Assembly (NCBI GenBank): GCA_036744635.1
Contig: DAIOHQ010000262.1
Span: 1-6,532 of the forward strand
From: DAIOHQ01 sp036744635
GTDB taxonomy: Bacteria; Planctomycetota; Phycisphaerae; Tepidisphaerales; Tepidisphaeraceae
DNA length: 6,532 nucleotides
Reading direction: 5' to 3'
The position numbers and the translations under genes are program-made. The notes beneath the pieces were generated by a model. It was not told the origin of the DNA. It saw only the letters and a list, made by a program, of their open reading frames with translations, and searched no databases. Positions 1 through 4,756 of this stretch are shown piece by piece (position 1 is the stretch's first letter; each line of letters opens with the position of its first letter).

Positions 1-47
1 ATCCCGTCGCTCGAACCGCCGTAGCAAGTGCCGGGCCGAACGGGATT

Positions 48-153
48 GGGGACATCCAGAATATTCCTTCAGAGATCATACCGCTTCGGTCCGGACTGGT
101 AAATCCCGTGCCGGCGTCGCATTCATGGCGGCGAGAATATTCTGGATGTCCCC
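48..153. repeat. 19-bp perfect inverted repeat enclosing 68 bp
   Basis: GGGGACATCCAGAATATTC at 48-66 is repeated exactly as its reverse complement at 135-153. The enclosed 68 bp contain a small hairpin (ACCG 80-83 / CGGT 87-90). A second arm pair, CGGGATT at 41-47 and AATCCCG at 102-108, overlaps the structure. No transposase gene is visible inside or beside it. Exact 19-bp arms are unlikely by chance, so this is either a small non-autonomous mobile element, a REP-like palindrome, or a strong hairpin. GGGGACA-type palindromes are often seen near Y1 (REP-associated) transposases, but that link is recollection plus inference. Confidence 0.75.
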
Positions 154-221
154 TTTGCATGCCGCTGGGCTTCCCCCTATACGGACTTCAGCGTCCAATC
201 CAGCCCCTGTTTCGTAGCAGA

Positions 222-353
222 GCGGAGGCGGTCGCCGCCTTCGTGACCCTGCGAGCCGGCGTCAAGCCCAGCGAGGCGCTGAAGAAGGAGCTGATTCAGG
301 TGGTGCGCAAGCAGATCGGCGCCCTCGCCCAGCCCGATCAGATCCGCTTCACC
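222..353 (+). pseudogene. acsA: Orphan fragment of acetyl-CoA synthetase (C-terminal domain)
   Basis: The plus-strand frame reads EAVAAFVTLRAGVKPSE, then ALKKELIQVVRKQIG, then PDQIRFT. This matches the C-terminal AMP-binding-enzyme domain of AMP-forming acetyl-CoA synthetase, an enzyme that makes acetyl-CoA from acetate, ATP and CoA. Only about 43 residues of a protein normally near 650 aa are present. Similarity starts abruptly at about 222-225. It stops at about 353, just before the point where the conserved PKTRSGK(I)MRR motif with the catalytic lysine should follow; here the frame continues as GGKIKVTRAFIR and then ends. The adenylation domain is absent, so the piece cannot be an enzyme. 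Its codons are strongly G/C at third positions, like queE and dapL, which suggests a native copy that was broken or duplicated rather than foreign DNA. Another acyl-CoA synthetase of the same superfamily is possible but less likely given the wording of the match. Confidence 0.8.
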
Positions 354-358
354 GGGGG

Positions 359-385
359 AAAAATAAAGGTGACGCGAGCCTTTAT
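359..385 (-). terminator. Possible intrinsic terminator downstream of queE
   Basis: Read on the minus strand, ATAAAGG (385-379) pairs perfectly with CCTTTAT (369-363) across a 9-nt loop and is followed by TTTT (362-359). It lies about 105 nt past the queE stop. The stem is short and partly AT-rich, so it would be a weak terminator. A second small inverted repeat, GCGGA/TCCGC (397-401/412-416), sits just before it in the direction of queE transcription. Confidence 0.35.
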
Positions 386-490
386 ACGATGATGATGCGG
401 AAAAGGTGACATCCGCAGTTTCCTGTTCTTCTTGGCGCAGCAACGCGGAGCCGCATGGCCGCGTACCCGCGGAATTGCCCACCGCAGGTG

Positions 491-1180
491 TCACGTCCCC
501 CTGACGTTGCCGTACAGCCCGATGTGCATGCGGGGGCAGAAGCGGAAGCCTTTTTGCTTGCAGATCTCGGCGATCCAGCCGGAGCGGGAATCCAATGTCG
601 CGGCATCCGTCCCTTCGGGCATGAGCAGGACGTCGGCGGGGTCGACCTCTTTCAATTGCCCGAGCAGGGCGTCGATCTCGATCAGGTCTTCGCGGCCGGC
701 CAGCACGAACTTCAACTGGAAATCGGGGGCGGTGTCGATGAACTGCTGAATCACCGCCGGGTTCAGGCGGCGCTCCTCGTGGGCGGCGGCGAATTTTCCT
801 CCCTCGCGTCCCCACGGGGTGGAATTGGCCAGCTTGGGCGAGAGGCTGGCGAGATCAACCTGCGCTGGCCGGTAAACCGTGGCGGCGGTTTCCACCGTGA
901 TGTGCAGGCCCAGCGCCTTGAGGGCAGCGCACAGCCCCTCCACATCCGCCATGATCATCGGCTCGCCCCCGGTAAGCACGACGTGGCGGGAAGGATAGGC
1001 CGCAGCCCGCTCGACGATCCGCTCGACCGAAACTTCCTCCCCTTCGGGCTTCCAGCTTGCATAGGGGGTATCGCACCAGACGCAGCGCAGGTTGCACCCC
1101 GAGGCGCGGATGAAGACCGAGGGCACGCCCGCCAGCTTGCCTTCGCCCTGGATGGAGTAAAACATCTCCGCGATCTTCAT
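491..1180 (-). CDS. queE: 7-carboxy-7-deazaguanine synthase (radical SAM)
   Basis: QueE converts 6-carboxy-5,6,7,8-tetrahydropterin to 7-carboxy-7-deazaguanine, the ring-contracting step on the way to preQ0, queuosine and related 7-deazaguanines. It is a cytosolic enzyme with a [4Fe-4S] cluster. The 229-aa protein has the family N-terminus FYSIQGEG (7-14), the cluster-binding CX3CX2C motif (C29, C33, C36 in SGCNLRCVWCDT), the SAM-binding LTGGEP segment (69-74), SPK at 114-116 and a C-terminal PRMHIGLYGNVRG (216-228). The length is normal for the family. The ATG at 1178-1180 is chosen because homology begins right there. The frame stays open to 1285, but that extension only translates the heptamer repeat. 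No Shine-Dalgarno sequence is seen. It lies downstream of folK on the same strand, 136 bp away, so co-transcription is possible. No other queuosine gene is in the window. Confidence 0.93.
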   Translation of the reverse strand: MKIAEMFYSIQGEGKLAGVPSVFIRASGCNLRCVWCDTPYASWKPEGEEVSVERIVERAAAYPSRHVVLTGGEPMIMADVEGLCAALKALGLHITVETAATVYRPAQVDLASLSPKLANSTPWGREGGKFAAAHEERRLNPAVIQQFIDTAPDFQLKFVLAGREDLIEIDALLGQLKEVDPADVLLMPEGTDAATLDSRSGWIAEICKQKGFRFCPRMHIGLYGNVRGT

Positions 1181-1230
1181 GCCGGCCCGATCATAGCACG
1201 GGATCCGAACCACGGATGAACCCTGAAAAA

Positions 1231-1298
1231 TGCTGAATGCTGAATGATGAATGATGAATACTGAATTGAATTCATCACTCAGCATTCAGCATTCAGCA
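1231..1298. repeat. Mirrored array of 7-bp repeats (TGMTGAA) forming a hairpin
   Basis: Five consecutive heptamers, TGCTGAA, TGCTGAA, TGATGAA, TGATGAA and TACTGAA, run from 1231 to 1265. After a 5-nt spacer, four heptamers of the reverse-complement type follow at 1271-1298: TTCATCA, CTCAGCA, TTCAGCA and TTCAGCA. The outer 16 nt (1231-1246 and 1283-1298) are perfectly complementary, and an inner 8-bp stem pairs 1252-1259 with 1270-1277. It lies between the folK stop and the queE start, so it would form a hairpin in a shared transcript and might act in mRNA processing or partial termination. Similar heptamer strings are common between genes in PVC-type genomes; that is recollection, not a search result. 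Confidence 0.85.
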
Positions 1299-1316
1299 CT
1301 GCCGCCTGTCGTGGCT

Positions 1317-1820
1317 TCATTTCTTCGCTGAATCATCCGGCTTCCCCGCCGGCAGGCTCGCCAGCAGTTGCTTGATCGTGCGCTGAAGCAGGGGATGCAT
1401 CAGCCTGGGGGCGATCTCCGCCAGCGGGCCGAGCACGAATCGGCGCTGGTGCAGCAGGGGGTGGGGGATGGTCAAGCTGGGCTCATCGACGATGTCATCG
1501 CCGTAGAGCAGCAGGTCCAGGTCCAGGATGCGCGGCCCCCACTTCTCGGTGCGGCTGCGACCCAGCTCGCGCTCGATTTCCAGCAGGCGGTTCAGCAGGG
1601 CGCGCGGGGAGAGGGTGGTGAAGAGCTCGGCGGCGGCGTTGAGGAAGGCCGGTGAATCGGCGGGCCCGCCCACCGCGGGATTCTCCAGCAGGCAGGAGCT
1701 GCGCACGAGCTGCACGCCGGGCGTGCCATCCATCTTCTCCAGCGCGGTTTGGATGGCGCTCTTGCGGTTTCCGAGGTTGGAACCCAGGCCGACGTAGGCC
1801 TGGACGGGATGGTGGAGCAT
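1317..1820 (-). CDS. folK: 2-amino-4-hydroxy-6-hydroxymethyldihydropteridine diphosphokinase (HPPK)
   Basis: FolK transfers pyrophosphate from ATP to 6-hydroxymethyl-7,8-dihydropterin, giving the substrate that dihydropteroate synthase joins to p-aminobenzoate in folate synthesis. It acts in the cytosol. The 167-aa product shows the family landmarks in order: AYVGLGSNLGNR (8-19), the substrate loop with ENPAVGGPADSPAFLNAAAE (46-65), the signature WGPRILDLDLLLYG (94-107) with the Mg-binding aspartates at 100 and 102, and IPHPLLHQRRFVLGPLAEI (118-136). The length is typical of a single-domain enzyme. The ATG at 1818-1820 is used. The frame extends upstream to 1919, but those codons come from the CACAGAT/GCAGAG repeat arm and are not protein-like. 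The ribosome binding site is weak. It sits between dapL and queE on the same strand, with a large inverted repeat starting 35 bp upstream. No folP or folB neighbour is visible. Confidence 0.93.
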   Translation of the reverse strand: MLHHPVQAYVGLGSNLGNRKSAIQTALEKMDGTPGVQLVRSSCLLENPAVGGPADSPAFLNAAAELFTTLSPRALLNRLLEIERELGRSRTEKWGPRILDLDLLLYGDDIVDEPSLTIPHPLLHQRRFVLGPLAEIAPRLMHPLLQRTIKQLLASLPAGKPDDSAKK

Positions 1821-1854
1821 GGCGAAGCTCTGGCAGAGGACAGCCCTGGCCGGA

Positions 1855-2041
1855 GGATTCACCGCGGAGACGCAGAGAACAAAGAAGAAAATTAGCCACA
1901 GATAAACACAGATGGACACAGATGAAAAAGCAAAAGAGATAACGTTCGGCGCCTTGGCTTGGCTTTCTTATCTGTGCTCATCTGTGCCCCATCTGTGGCA
2001 AAAACTCTGCTCTGCGCTCTCTGCGCCTCTGCGGTGAATCC
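1855..2041. repeat. Large composite inverted repeat, ~75-bp arms (CACAGAT and GCAGAG units)
   Basis: The left arm (1855-1930) reads GGATTCACCGCGGAGACGCA, continues through purine-rich GAGAA units, then gives three exact 10-bp-spaced CACAGAT units starting at 1897, 1907 and 1917. The right arm (1967-2041) is its imperfect reverse complement: ATCTGTG at 1970, 1980 and 1991, four CTCTGC units between 2005 and 2032, and GGTGAATCC at 2033-2041. About 36 bp separate the arms. The structure fills most of the folK-dapL gap and ends 35 bp before the folK start codon, so its left half lies in the folK leader. I recall this sequence type as a common dispersed intergenic repeat in Planctomycetota, Verrucomicrobiota and other environmental bacteria; copy number here cannot be seen from one window. 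Confidence 0.88.
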
Positions 2042-2085
2042 TGCATTCTCCAGGTTACGGGGATCAACCAACGCCCCCAGTGTGC

Positions 2086-2100
2086 AACGCTGACAGCGTT
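2086..2100. other. Perfect 7-bp-stem palindrome downstream of dapL
   Basis: AACGCTG (2086-2092), a single A, then CAGCGTT (2094-2100) form an almost complete palindrome 48 bp beyond the dapL stop codon. The real loop would be 3 nt or more, leaving a 6-bp stem. It has no T-run on the minus strand, so it is not a classic terminator for dapL; on the plus strand the stem ends in TTTT (2099-2102). It may stabilise the dapL mRNA 3' end, or bind a protein dimer. Confidence 0.4.
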
Positions 2101-2147
2101 TTGTCACCATGGGGAATTCGGCGGAGGGTATAGGGAAATTCGCCGGG

Positions 2148-3395
2148 TCAGAAGGCGAGGTGGCTGCCGGCCAGGCGGCGGTCGATTTCCTGGAGCACGC
2201 GCTTTTCCCCGGCCTCATCGGCGGCGCCGAAGGTGACGCTGAAGCGCACGTAGGCCCCGGCATCATCCCAGGGGACGGTGCTGATCAGCTTTTCGGTGAT
2301 CAGCCACTGGCTGAAGGATTCCGCTTTCTCGAAATTCACCGCCTTGCCATCGCTGCCGCCGGCACTCTTCGGCACGCGCACGTAGAGGAAGAACGATCCC
2401 CTGGGCTTGCGGGCACCAAATCCGTGCTTGTTCAGCACGCCCACCAGGCCATCCATCCGCCGGCTGTATTTGGCGGCGATTTTCTGGGTGATCTGCGGAT
2501 GGTCCAGGGCGTAGGCGCAGGCTTCCTGGATGGCCAGGAACTGGCCGGAGTCGGAGTTGTCCTTGACATCGGCGTAGGCCTTGACGATCAGCGGGTTGCC
2601 GGCCACGAAGCCCAAGCGCCAGCCGGTCATGTTGAAACCCTTGGACATCGAGTGCAGCTCGACGCCCACGTCCATCGCCCCCGGCGTGGCCAGGAAACTG
2701 AGCGGCCGGCCTGCGAAGACCAGAGCCGCGTAGGCGGCATCGTGGATCACGATCAGGTTGTGCTTTTGCGCGAAGGCCACCACCTCGGCAAAGAATTCCG
2801 GAGTGGCGGAGGCCCCGGTGGGGTTGTTGGGATAGTTGATCACCAGGGTCTTGGCCCGCTTGAGCGTTTCGGCGGGGATGCTGTTCAGGTCCGGCAGGAA
2901 GCCGTTCTTTTCCAGCAGCGGGAGATTGTGGACCTCCCCGCCGTAATAGCGGGAGTGGGTGCCGAAGACCGGATAGCCCGGCGTGGTCATCAAGGCGACG
3001 TCGCCGGGGTTGATGAAGCAGGCGGGGAGGATGGTCAGGGCCCCCTTGGAGCCGATGGAATGGACGATCTGGCTGTCGGGGTCGAGGCCGGCCACGCCGC
3101 AGACCTTCTCCATCCAGCGGGCGGCCGCCTGCTTGTAGGGGGCAGCGCCGTTGTCGGCGTAGCCGCGGTTCTCGGGCTTGCCGGCGGCTTTGTGCAGGGC
3201 ATCGATGCAGTCGGGGAAGGCCATCGCATCGGGCTCGCCGACGCCCATGTCGATCAGTTCGCCCCCGGGGTTGGCCGCCAGGGCGGCCCGCTTGGCCCGC
3301 TTGATCTTCTCGAACTTGTAGATCTCCGTCCCCCGGCCGTAGCCCCGGCCGCCGATGCGTTCGGCGAAGAGATTCTGGATGTAGGATTCGGTCAT
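2148..3395 (-). CDS. dapL: LL-diaminopimelate aminotransferase (class I/II, PLP)
   Basis: DapL turns tetrahydrodipicolinate directly into LL-2,6-diaminopimelate with glutamate as amino donor, bypassing the DapD-DapC-DapE route; the product feeds lysine and peptidoglycan. The 415-aa protein has a DapL-like start (GRGTEIYKFEKIKRAK, 21-36; MGVGEPDAMAFP, 50-61) followed by YADNGAAPY (79-87). PLP contacts of the aspartate-aminotransferase fold are present: NYPNNPTGA (187-195), HDAAYAAL (218-225) and MSKGFNMTGWRLGFVAGN (250-267) with the Schiff-base lysine K252. An arginine for the substrate carboxylate lies in YVRFSVTFG (382-390). The length fits the family. The ATG at 3393-3395 is where similarity begins; upstream codons only translate intergenic repeats. 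Shine-Dalgarno is weak. The nearest convincing promoter lies about 550 bp upstream, implying a long leader. Another aminotransferase activity is possible, but the motif set favours DapL. Confidence 0.85.
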   Translation of the reverse strand: MTESYIQNLFAERIGGRGYGRGTEIYKFEKIKRAKRAALAANPGGELIDMGVGEPDAMAFPDCIDALHKAAGKPENRGYADNGAAPYKQAAARWMEKVCGVAGLDPDSQIVHSIGSKGALTILPACFINPGDVALMTTPGYPVFGTHSRYYGGEVHNLPLLEKNGFLPDLNSIPAETLKRAKTLVINYPNNPTGASATPEFFAEVVAFAQKHNLIVIHDAAYAALVFAGRPLSFLATPGAMDVGVELHSMSKGFNMTGWRLGFVAGNPLIVKAYADVKDNSDSGQFLAIQEACAYALDHPQITQKIAAKYSRRMDGLVGVLNKHGFGARKPRGSFFLYVRVPKSAGGSDGKAVNFEKAESFSQWLITEKLISTVPWDDAGAYVRFSVTFGAADEAGEKRVLQEIDRRLAGSHLAF

Positions 3396-3838
3396 AGGTG
3401 TCTCGCGAAAGGGGGGGATTTTAGTGGGTTGGCCGTGACACGCAATGTCGTGGGGATTTCGGATTGTGGATTCGGGTGCCCCTTGGGCGTTTTGGATTGA
3501 GAAGGATACAAAATGAAATGTGGGACATTGTGGGACATTGTGGGACATTTTAGTGTTGTAAGTTGATTGTGGATAGTTGGTTGTGAAAATTGCCGGGGGT
3601 GGGACATTTTTGGGGGAGGTGGGACATTTTGGGTGCGGGGGAGAAGGCAAAATGAAAAATGAAAAATCGGGAGAAGGCGGCGGTGCGAAGGGCGGCGGAT
3701 TTTGGACGGGGGAAGCAAAAAAAATGAGACCTGCACCTTTCTGCACCATTTTGCACAGCGCGGATTTTCGTTAGTCTTTTTTGCATAGTCACTTACGACT
3801 GACTTTGTGAAATCGGGTACAATGGGTGTATTGCACAT
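3392..3838 (-). CDS. Doubtful leader ORF overlapping the dapL start (ATGA)
   Basis: A 148-codon frame starts with ATG at 3836-3838, preceded by GAGGGAGG about 6 nt upstream on the minus strand. It stops with TGA at 3392-3394, overlapping the dapL ATG as ATGA. It lies about 100 nt downstream of the promoter at 3942-3970, so it could be a translated leader coupled to dapL. The first ~37 residues (MCNTPIVPDFTKSVVSDYAK and on) look protein-like. The rest translates the intergenic repeats and is rich in Pro, Ser and Thr. All minus frames here are poor in stops, so the open frame alone is weak evidence. No family is recognised. Most likely not a real protein, but the signals before it deserve listing. 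Confidence 0.15.
   Translation of the reverse strand: MCNTPIVPDFTKSVVSDYAKKTNENPRCAKWCRKVQVSFFLLPPSKIRRPSHRRLLPIFHFSFCLLPRTQNVPPPPKMSHPRQFSQPTIHNQLTTLKCPTMSHNVPHFILYPSQSKTPKGHPNPQSEIPTTLRVTANPLKSPPFARHL
3454..3474. repeat. Three tandem GGATTNN heptamers
   Basis: GGATTTC (3454-3460), GGATTGT (3461-3467) and GGATTCG (3468-3474) run without gaps in the dapL leader, about 60-80 bp before the start codon. This is the repeat family nearest to dapL in this leader. Confidence 0.6.
3521..3628. repeat. TGGGACATT repeats: three 10-bp tandem copies plus two spaced copies
   Basis: TGGGACATTG occurs at 3521-3530 and 3531-3540, followed by TGGGACATTT at 3541-3550, so the three are exactly one helical turn apart. 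Two more TGGGACATT copies begin at 3600 and 3620. In the dapL reading direction the unit is AATGTCCCA. Even spacing on one face of the DNA would suit cooperative protein binding, but a dispersed repeat with no role in dapL control is equally possible. The GGGACAT core also occurs in the 19-bp inverted repeat at 48-153. Confidence 0.8.
3649..3669. repeat. AAAATGA heptamer repeat
   Basis: AAAATGA (3649-3655), AAAATGA (3656-3662) and the degenerate AAAATCG (3663-3669) are contiguous. This is a third 7-bp-period repeat in the window, within the dapL leader. Confidence 0.55.
3732..3756. repeat. TGCAC units at 10-bp spacing
   Basis: TGCAC begins at 3732, 3742 and 3752, embedded in CTGCACCTTT, CTGCACCATT and TTGCACAGCG, so the units are one helical turn apart. 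A further TTGCACATT occurs at 3831-3839. They lie in the far part of the dapL leader. Confidence 0.6.
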
Positions 3839-3908
3839 TGGGGCCTCCCTCTTTGGCTGCGGTTGTGTTGGTGGGCGGCGGGAGCGTACGCGGTTCCCCC
3901 GTTGCTTG

Positions 3909-3928
3909 CCGGACCTTTTGAAGGCCGG
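3909..3928. other. Hairpin near the predicted transcript start
   Basis: CCGG (3909-3912) pairs with CCGG (3925-3928), and CCTT (3914-3917) pairs with AAGG (3921-3924), with one bulged A and a 3-nt loop. On a minus-strand transcript from the promoter at 3942-3970 this would be a stem within the first ~30 nt. Such 5' hairpins can stabilise mRNA. No T-run follows on either strand, so it is not a terminator. Confidence 0.4.
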
Positions 3929-3941
3929 TAGAAGCGGGTAT

Positions 3942-3970
3942 ATTTTAGCAATTTGTTAGGTCAATGTCAA
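3942..3970 (-). promoter_or_regulatory. Strong sigma70-type promoter facing dapL
   Basis: On the minus strand, a perfect -35 TTGACA (complement of 3965-3970) is followed after exactly 17 bp by TAAAAT as -10 (complement of 3942-3947). This is five of six consensus bases at -10 with optimal spacing, in otherwise GC-rich DNA. Transcription would start near 3935 and read toward dapL, giving a leader of about 540 nt. It is the best promoter I see in the window. It could also serve a small RNA or the doubtful leader ORF. Confidence 0.6.
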
Positions 3971-4266
3971 GAAAAAAATGGGGAACTCAAGTGGCCGGTT
4001 TATGGTTGCGGGTTGGCGGTGGGAGGGGAGCGGACGGCCGCGAGTCTTGCAGGCCGGGCGGACAAGGCCGGCATCCTCCTGTAGGCCTTCACGCCGCCGC
4101 TCCGAGTAATGATCGACTCTGGGGGGGCACGGTGCCGGAAGTTATAGGGCGCCTTCGTAGATACTCGAAGCACGTGCGGGCGATTCAAACCATGTATTGC
4201 GTTTGGTGTCAGAAATCCTATGGTTGTATTTCCGCACCATAATGTCCTTTTTCATTGGGAGACTGT
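3971..4266. other. Intergenic region without a supported gene
   Basis: No convincing coding sequence is seen on either strand. The left part (about 4010-4100) is very GC-rich and resembles intergenic repeat filler. GGCAC/GTGCC (4126-4136) and CTTCG/CGAAG (4154-4158/4166-4170) are small inverted repeats. Nearer to the lipoprotein gene the sequence becomes AT-richer. TTGCGT (4197-4202) and TATGGT (4219-4224), 16 bp apart, form a weak promoter candidate for the downstream lipoprotein. Confidence 0.4.
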
Positions 4267-4587
4267 ATGAAGCGTGCACATTGGGCGTGTTGCCTCCTAA
4301 CCGCGTTCTTGCTCTGTGGCTGCGGAGGTGGCATGTCAAACAGCGATCTTGAAAGCGCCATAAAGGCTGCTCATCCATCTGTTACCAAGGTACAGATCCT
4401 CCAAAAGCTCGGAAGCTATCCGGATAGCTGGCGTTCTCCGGAAGACAAGGGAACAACGTACAAGGTGAAGGCACGCGTGACCGCTAGCGGAACGTTCCTC
4501 GATTCGAACCATCAAGATGAAGAAATGATCTTTTCGGTGTTTCGCGCGGATAAGGACGGCAAGACGAAGGCCAATCGGGTGGAATGA
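4267..4587 (+). CDS. Small predicted lipoprotein, unknown function
   Basis: The 106-aa product begins MKRAHWACCLLTAFLLCGCG: positive N-terminus, hydrophobic core and a lipobox-like LCGC, with C19 as the likely lipidated residue followed by GGG. It should be exported and anchored to a membrane by lipid. The mature part (20-106) is charged and polar with no recognised family. It has a possible helix (SDLESAIKAAH, 26-36), a strand-like TYKVKARVTA (64-73), and ends IFSVFRADKDGKTKANRVE (88-106). The ATG at 4267 is preferred over TTG at 4255 because GGGAG sits about 5 nt upstream of it and the signal peptide starts there. The mature part may align with residues ~30-160 of the ankyrin lipoprotein downstream, which has a similar CGCG lipobox and the same GGGAGAC ribosome-binding context. 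Codon use is less GC-biased than queE, folK and dapL. A hairpin follows the stop codon. Confidence 0.75.
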   Translation: MKRAHWACCLLTAFLLCGCGGGMSNSDLESAIKAAHPSVTKVQILQKLGSYPDSWRSPEDKGTTYKVKARVTASGTFLDSNHQDEEMIFSVFRADKDGKTKANRVE

Positions 4588-4590
4588 TCT

Positions 4591-4608
4591 CTTCCGCGGC
4601 AGCGGAAG
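4591..4608 (+). terminator. Hairpin 3 nt after the lipoprotein stop codon
   Basis: CTTCCGC (4591-4597) and GCGGAAG (4602-4608) form a perfect 7-bp stem with loop GGCA. Position and strength suit a transcript 3' end, but no T-run follows (TGCGATCG), so it is not a canonical intrinsic terminator. It may instead protect the mRNA end. Confidence 0.4.
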
Positions 4609-4674
4609 TGCGATCGGCAATGCGCCCTTGGATGCTAACGCGGAGGCGAGGTCGAATGGCGCAGAGGCGAGGAG

Positions 4675-4709
4675 CAGGCCCTTTCGGGCCCTGATTTCGC
4701 TCGGGCCTG
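4675..4709. other. Two mutually exclusive hairpins sharing CAGGCCC
   Basis: CAGGCCC at 4675-4681 can pair perfectly with GGGCCTG at 4703-4709 (7 bp, long loop), or its GGCCC part with GGGCC at 4686-4690 (5 bp, loop TTTC). Both use the same left arm, so only one can form at a time. It lies in the 383-bp gap between the two lipoprotein genes. That gap otherwise holds a GC-rich stretch (about 4620-4740) and an AT-richer stretch nearer the second gene, with no clear promoter: TTGACC (4816-4821) and TAAAAT (4844-4849) are 22 bp apart, too far for a normal sigma70 site. Confidence 0.3.
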
Positions 4710-4756
4710 AAGTAGCCGAAAAAGGCGGCGCGCGAGTTTCGAGATATAGTCCATCT

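Noticed and set aside
455..1219. Long open frames antisense to queE on the plus strand
   Set aside because: The queE frame has the CX3CX2C and GGEP motifs. The opposite frame is a by-product of high GC and matches no family I know.
1181..1285. N-terminal extension of QueE
   Set aside because: It translates the heptamer hairpin, and the family's N-terminus starts at MKIAEMFYSIQGEG.
1821..1919. N-terminal extension of FolK resembling a membrane segment (ICVYLWLIFFFVLCVSAV)
   Set aside because: These codons are the translated CACAGAT/GCAGAG repeat arm; FolK similarity begins only at the internal methionine.
2109..3500. 463-codon open frame on the plus strand, antisense to dapL
   Set aside because: It is a shadow of the GC-rich dapL gene: the minus-strand frame shows all PLP-enzyme motifs, while the plus-strand translation is Gly/Ala/Val/Asp-rich with no recognisable domain.
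3521..3756. CRISPR array
   Set aside because: The repeat units are about 10 bp or 7 bp with no unique 30-nt spacers, and no cas genes are present.
3396..3935. Lysine riboswitch in front of dapL
   Set aside because: A leader of suitable length exists, but I could not find the conserved five-helix junction motifs or a terminator/antiterminator pair; the region is dominated by short repeats.
4140..4200. tRNA-like stretch (GATTCAAACC resembles a T-loop)
   Set aside because: No acceptor stem, no D-arm and no matching anticodon arm could be paired around it.
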